64,000 bases of DNA, taken from Aldrovandia affinis. Lineage: Eukaryota; Chordata; Actinopteri; Notacanthiformes; Halosauridae. Positions 60,810 to 64,000 of the stretch are shown piece by piece (within the stretch, counting starts at the first letter, position 1; each line of letters starts with the position of its first letter). Location: contig JAINUG010000015.1 of the NCBI GenBank assembly GCA_029706075.1, positions 9,198,154 through 9,262,153 of the forward strand, given 5' to 3'. The notes beneath the pieces are model-generated. The model searched no databases. It was given only the letters and a program-made list of their open reading frames with translations, and was not told the DNA's origin. The position numbers were made by a program, and so were the translations under genes.

Positions 60810-60868
60810 ATTAGTATATGTGTAAGCATTTAAGATAAAGTATCTTAAATGCTTACACATATACTAAT
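60810..60868. repeat. Perfect 28-bp inverted repeat with 3-nt spacer
   Basis: The arm 60810-60837 (beginning ATTAGTATATGTGTAAGCAT) is exactly complementary over all 28 bases to 60841-60868, separated by AAG. Sequence related to the arm (CTTAAATGCTATATGC) also occurs just before it, at 60791-60806. No transposon signature was recognised. Confidence 0.92.
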
Positions 60869-61559
60869 AGGAATTGTCTATATTTATGTGGGAAACAGGG
60901 TTTTGCTTGTAGGTACTTAGTTGTCAATGCCTTTATGCTACTGACATCATGATGAGCCTCAGCTTTGTATCTCAAGGCAAGAAAAATGTTATTGAACGAA
61001 TCAGAGCTGAATAAAAGCATCATAAACGGCTCACTGTGCACACATCGAGATCAGATGTTGATCACAATACATGTGCGCAGACCGCCTAAAGTTCAGCATT
61101 GTGATGGGGCACAATCTAACGCCCCAGGGGACATGGATATATTCACGTCAATTCCTGTGCACTTGTACTTTTCATTTCAGTTTAAAGCAGGAACCTGCTA
61201 ATGACCCCAGATTCAACACACGGAACACTCAAGTAACAGAGATATTACTGTGCTGAAATTCACAAGCAGCTAATGAGTGAAATGGTTTAAATGCAGTCAC
61301 TTCCAGAATCGTTTATGATCCATAAGAAAGCTTATAGAGGGAGAAACCTTTGTTTTCAGAGATAACATGATTCTGCAAGATGCAGCCACAACACCAACTA
61401 CAAATAAATACTAAATAAAACAAAACAAACAAAAAATAAAACATATTTGTATAGAAATTCTGAAAATATATTTAATACTCGAGGACCTCCATTCCTACAA
61501 AGTCTTACTCTACGTGATGTTTTACTTGAAATAGAGGGAGCGGTTTAATGGATTAAGCA

Positions 61560-62075
61560 GGTTGTAATTCCTGTTTAAAGCATATGCCTACTGTACCTCT
61601 GGATACCATGATTGTAGTGGCCAGCAGCCGTACCGTCATGGACCCTGCTCCTGCAGGTGTGGGCTTGGCTGGTACTAGGATGGAAGACCTCCTGGGAAAA
61701 CTAAGATGCTGATGGAAGTGATGTTGGTGGGTCAGTCAGGGGCGATCTTCCCTCTGGACTAATTGAACCTAATCAAACCTAATGCCCTAGTGCAGTGATG
61801 AGGACACCCATCTTTCAGATGAGATGTTAAACCAAGGCCCTGACTCACTGCCGTTACTAAAGATCCCATGGCACTTATTGCAAAGCGTAGGGGTTTCCCC
61901 AGTTAAATTCCCAACATGGCTCTCAATCTGCCACCTAATCATCCCCCAGTTTAACAGGGTCAATTCCCTTCCTTTCCACCTCAGTCGATGTGTGGTGAGT
62001 GTTCTGTTGCAAAACTTTTGCTGTGAAGAGCTTTGGGTTCATTGAAAGGTGCTATATAAATTCAATCTTAACTTA
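61560..62075 (+). mobile_element. 5S rRNA-derived SINE (SINE3-like)
   Basis: GGGCTTGGCTGGTACTAGGA followed by TGGAAGACCTCCTGGGAAAA (about 61663-61702) corresponds to the 3' half of 5S rRNA with its internal promoter. The body contains TCTTTCAGATGAGATGTTAA, CTGACTCACTGCCGTTACTA and AAAGATCCCATGGCACTT. It ends in GAGCTTTGGGTTCATTGAAA and GGTGCTATATAAATTCAA. The left boundary is approximate. Confidence 0.82.
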
Positions 62076-62223
62076 GATTAGGGATCGACAATATTTCTAA
62101 TATCTCCAATAGGTAAACTGTATGGCCAACTGTAATCTGAAAGCATATAAGAACATAAGAACATAATAATACATAATGATGAGAATGGGCCGTTCGGCCC
62201 ATCTAGGCTCATCATGTCCTAAT

Positions 62224-62610
62224 CTAAAGAGTATCTAGTACTACATCTAGCCTGGACTTGAATAGCCCAAGCGTTTCTGCCTCTACTACCTGACCTGGCA
62301 AGCTGTTCCAGGCATTGACAACTCTCTGTGTAAAGAAAAACGTCCTAATATCTGTGCGGAATTTGCCTTTAACTAATTTCCACCTGTGGCCTCTTGTTCT
62401 GCTGACCCCACTTATCTTTAAAAATCTTTGGTATTTTACTTTGTTAATCCCTTTTAGGAATGTAAAAATCTCAATCAAATCCCCCCTAAATCTCAGTTTG
62501 CTAAATTTATATAGATTGAGTGCCTTAAGTCTATCATCATAACTTTTACCTTTCATGCCAGGTATCAGTTTAGTTGCCCTTCTCTGGACTTTTTCAAGAG
62601 CAGTGCCCAA
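62224..62610 (-). pseudogene. LINE ORF2 C-terminal segment
   Basis: This 128-residue open stretch contains LEKVQRRATKLIPGMKGKSY, DDRLKALNLYKFSKLRFRGD, FFFTQRVVNAWNSLPGQVVE and LGLFKSRLDVVLDTL. It is the thumb and C-terminal region typical of CR1/L2-type retrotransposon proteins. The ATG is not a true start, because family sequence continues upstream in other frames. It is separated from the polymerase domain by stops and frameshifts. Confidence 0.88.
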
Positions 62611-63068
62611 AACTGCACACAGTATTCTAAGTGGGGTCTGACAAAGGCATTATATAACATTAATATAACCTCCTTTGATTTATACTCAATACTTTTTGCT
62701 ATGTATCCCAGCATCCTGTTGGCTTTTTTCACTGCTGTAGCACACTGCTTTGATGCAGATAGGCTTTTATCACTACAATTCCTAAGTCCTTTTCAAATTG
62801 AACACCTACTAACTTTTCTCCTCCCATAAAATACTCCTGTCTAATGTTTTTATTTCCCTTTACATTTGCATAATGTCATCTTACATTTAGCAATATTGAA
62901 TGTCATCTGCAAATTTAACTATTTTGTATCATGTCAAGATCCATCCATCCATCCATTTTGGATTTTGTTTAAGTCATCTTGGATTAGTCCATTCCAAACT
63001 GTTTGCCAAACTCCCCCTAAAGTTTAGTATCATCTGCAAATGTAACTATTTTGCTACTAACGTCCATG

Positions 63069-63947
63069 TCAACCATCATTTATGTAAATATTTATGTAAA
63101 TAAGGAAGAGCAGAGGTCCCAGCACCGATCCCTGCGGGACACCACTGCCCACAGCACCGAGGTCAGATACGGTCCCACCTACTGTTACTCTTTGTATTCG
63201 CCCTTGCAGCCAATTATGAACCCACTCTAAAACTACTCCTGCAATTCCTACTGAATTTATTTTCGCAATGAGCCTCTCATGTGGTACCTTGTCAAATGCT
63301 TTCTGAAAGTCCAAATATATAATATCATAAGCCTGGTTCAGGTCAACACACTTTGTAGCCTCTTCGAAAAAGTCCAGGAGGTTTGTTAGGCATGACCTCC
63401 CTTTGAGAAATCCATGTTGGCTCTCCCTTAAAATACTATTATTTTTCAAGAATGATTCCAACTTATCCCTAATAATACATTCCAGCATTTTGCATGCGAT
63501 GCAATTTAAACTGACAGGCCTATAGTTCCCTGGGTCAATACGGTCCCCCTTCTTATACATTGGAATTATACTACCCTGCTTCCAGTCATATGATATTTTC
63601 TCAGTGATTATGGATTGAATGAAAATATCTGTAAATGGTTTATATATAATTTCCGCAAGTTCTTTGAGTACTCTGGGATATATGCCATCCGGGCCTGCTG
63701 CCTTATTTGTCTTAAGTTTTTGTAGTACTTCTATGTCCCTTATCTCAAAGTCCTCCAAAACATTCTGTACCTTGTCTATACATTTAGGCATATTTATAAC
63801 CTCTTCTCTAGTAAAGCTCTCAACAAAGTAGCTGTTTAGTGTGTTAGCAATATCCTTATTATTATAAACCAAAGTTCCTTCCTTATTCTTAATGCACTTA
63901 ACCTCATCCTTAACTTTCCTTTTTCTACTACAATATTGAAAAAACAT
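63069..63947 (-). pseudogene. LINE reverse transcriptase domain (292 aa open, damaged downstream)
   Basis: This encodes the fingers and first part of the palm of a non-LTR reverse transcriptase, which copies LINE RNA into nicked DNA. TNKAAGPDGIYPRVLKELAE, WKQGSIIPMYKKGDRIDPGN, YRPVSLNCIACKMLE, ESQHGFLKGRSCLTNLLDFF, IIYLDFQKAFDKVPHERL (first catalytic Asp) and SGVPQGSVLGPLLFLIYIN are canonical CR1/L2-type blocks in the right order. The frame ends just before the catalytic FADD motif. FADD survives in another frame at about 63028-63050 (KIVTFADDTK), so a frameshift separates it. The frame extends beyond the first ATG toward the window edge, where the endonuclease domain should lie. Confidence 0.92.
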
Positions 63948-64000
63948 CTTAGGATTACTTTTTGCATCTTGGGAAATTTTAATTTCAAACTGCCTTTTAG

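Larger units (their letters stand above)
37876..64000 (-). other. shisa6: Presumed 5' intron(s) of shisa6, at least 26 kb, running off the window
   Basis: I looked on the - strand for the remaining exons: the Shisa cysteine block, the single membrane segment followed by the juxtamembrane region, and the signal-peptide exon. None was found, so they probably lie past the right edge. Mammalian SHISA6 has very long introns, which fits. An exon too short or too diverged to spot by eye cannot be excluded. The transposons inside are listed separately. Stretches of more than 300 bases between them hold nothing else I recognise: 38420-40130, 40850-42580, 42720-44930, 48060-52140, 52280-55360, 56160-58300, 59280-60110 and 60880-61550. 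Confidence 0.5.
62140..64000 (-). mobile_element. LINE (CR1/L2 superfamily), 3' part, running off the window
   Basis: On the - strand, reverse transcriptase sequence at 63947-63069 is followed by a damaged palm region. Then comes the C-terminal segment at 62610-62224 and a 3' tail (GATGGGCCGAACGGCCCATT, then repeats of TTATGTTC at about 62145-62165). A GATCCATCCATCCATCCATT insertion and a local duplication lie near 62890-63060. The 5' end is beyond the window. The same family gives the fragment at 52148-52275. Confidence 0.88.

Noticed and set aside
61650..61710. A functional 5S rRNA gene
   Set aside because: Only the 3' half resembles 5S rRNA and it continues into a SINE body with a LINE-like tail.
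38000..64000. Remaining shisa6 exons (signal peptide, Shisa cysteine domain, membrane segment)
   Set aside because: I looked on the - strand for the CC...C cysteine block, a membrane helix followed by a basic stop, and matching splice phases. None was convincing, so they are placed beyond the window.

Overview
This window is vertebrate nuclear DNA, almost certainly from a ray-finned fish. It is AT-rich and intron-dominated, with long dinucleotide microsatellites. It carries teleost-type Tc1 and hAT DNA transposons, L2/CR1-like LINEs, tRNA-derived SINEs with a 'GTCGCTYTGGATAA' type tail, and 5S rRNA-derived SINEs. I cannot name the species. Nothing looks bacterial or phage-like: there are no operons, CRISPR arrays, rRNA genes or genuine tRNA genes.

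Two protein-coding genes are supported. At the left edge (798-1025, + strand) is the last exon of an axonemal dynein heavy chain, best called dnah9. From 18155 rightward on the - strand lies the 3' part of shisa6, a type I membrane AMPA-receptor auxiliary protein. Its terminal exon (18155-18845) ends in the PDZ ligand EVTV. Three upstream exons are at 25307-25459, 29864-29926 and 37837-37875. All are in phase 1 and multiples of three bases. The signal peptide, Shisa cysteine domain and membrane segment were not found and probably lie beyond position 64000. The two genes meet tail to tail across about 17 kb. As given, the terminal shisa6 exon carries a one-base loss near 18610 that breaks its reading frame.

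Most of the rest is intron or intergenic sequence with mobile elements. 2.5-3.1 kb: an old direct duplication. 3.6-4.2 kb: a LINE 3' end. 4.8-7.2 kb: a LINE on the - strand with an internally deleted Tc1 element nested in it. 7.2-7.9 kb: a second Tc1-type remnant, related to one at 55.4-55.9 kb. 9.7-10.1 kb: a SINE with a 13-bp target duplication. 20.2, 24.3, 30.3, 42.6, 56.1 and 60.1 kb: tRNA-derived SINEs. 40.1-40.8 kb and 44.9-47.7 kb: decayed hAT elements. 47.8-48.0 and 61.6-62.1 kb: 5S-derived SINEs. 52.1 kb and 62.1-64.0 kb: copies of one LINE family. 58.3-59.3 kb: a well-preserved hAT deletion derivative with intact terminal features and a BED-finger ORF.

I did not find a previously undescribed biological system. 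The most useful leads are the shisa6 frame break, the run of symmetric shisa6 exons, the hAT and Tc1 deletion derivatives, and a perfect 28-bp hairpin at 60810-60868.
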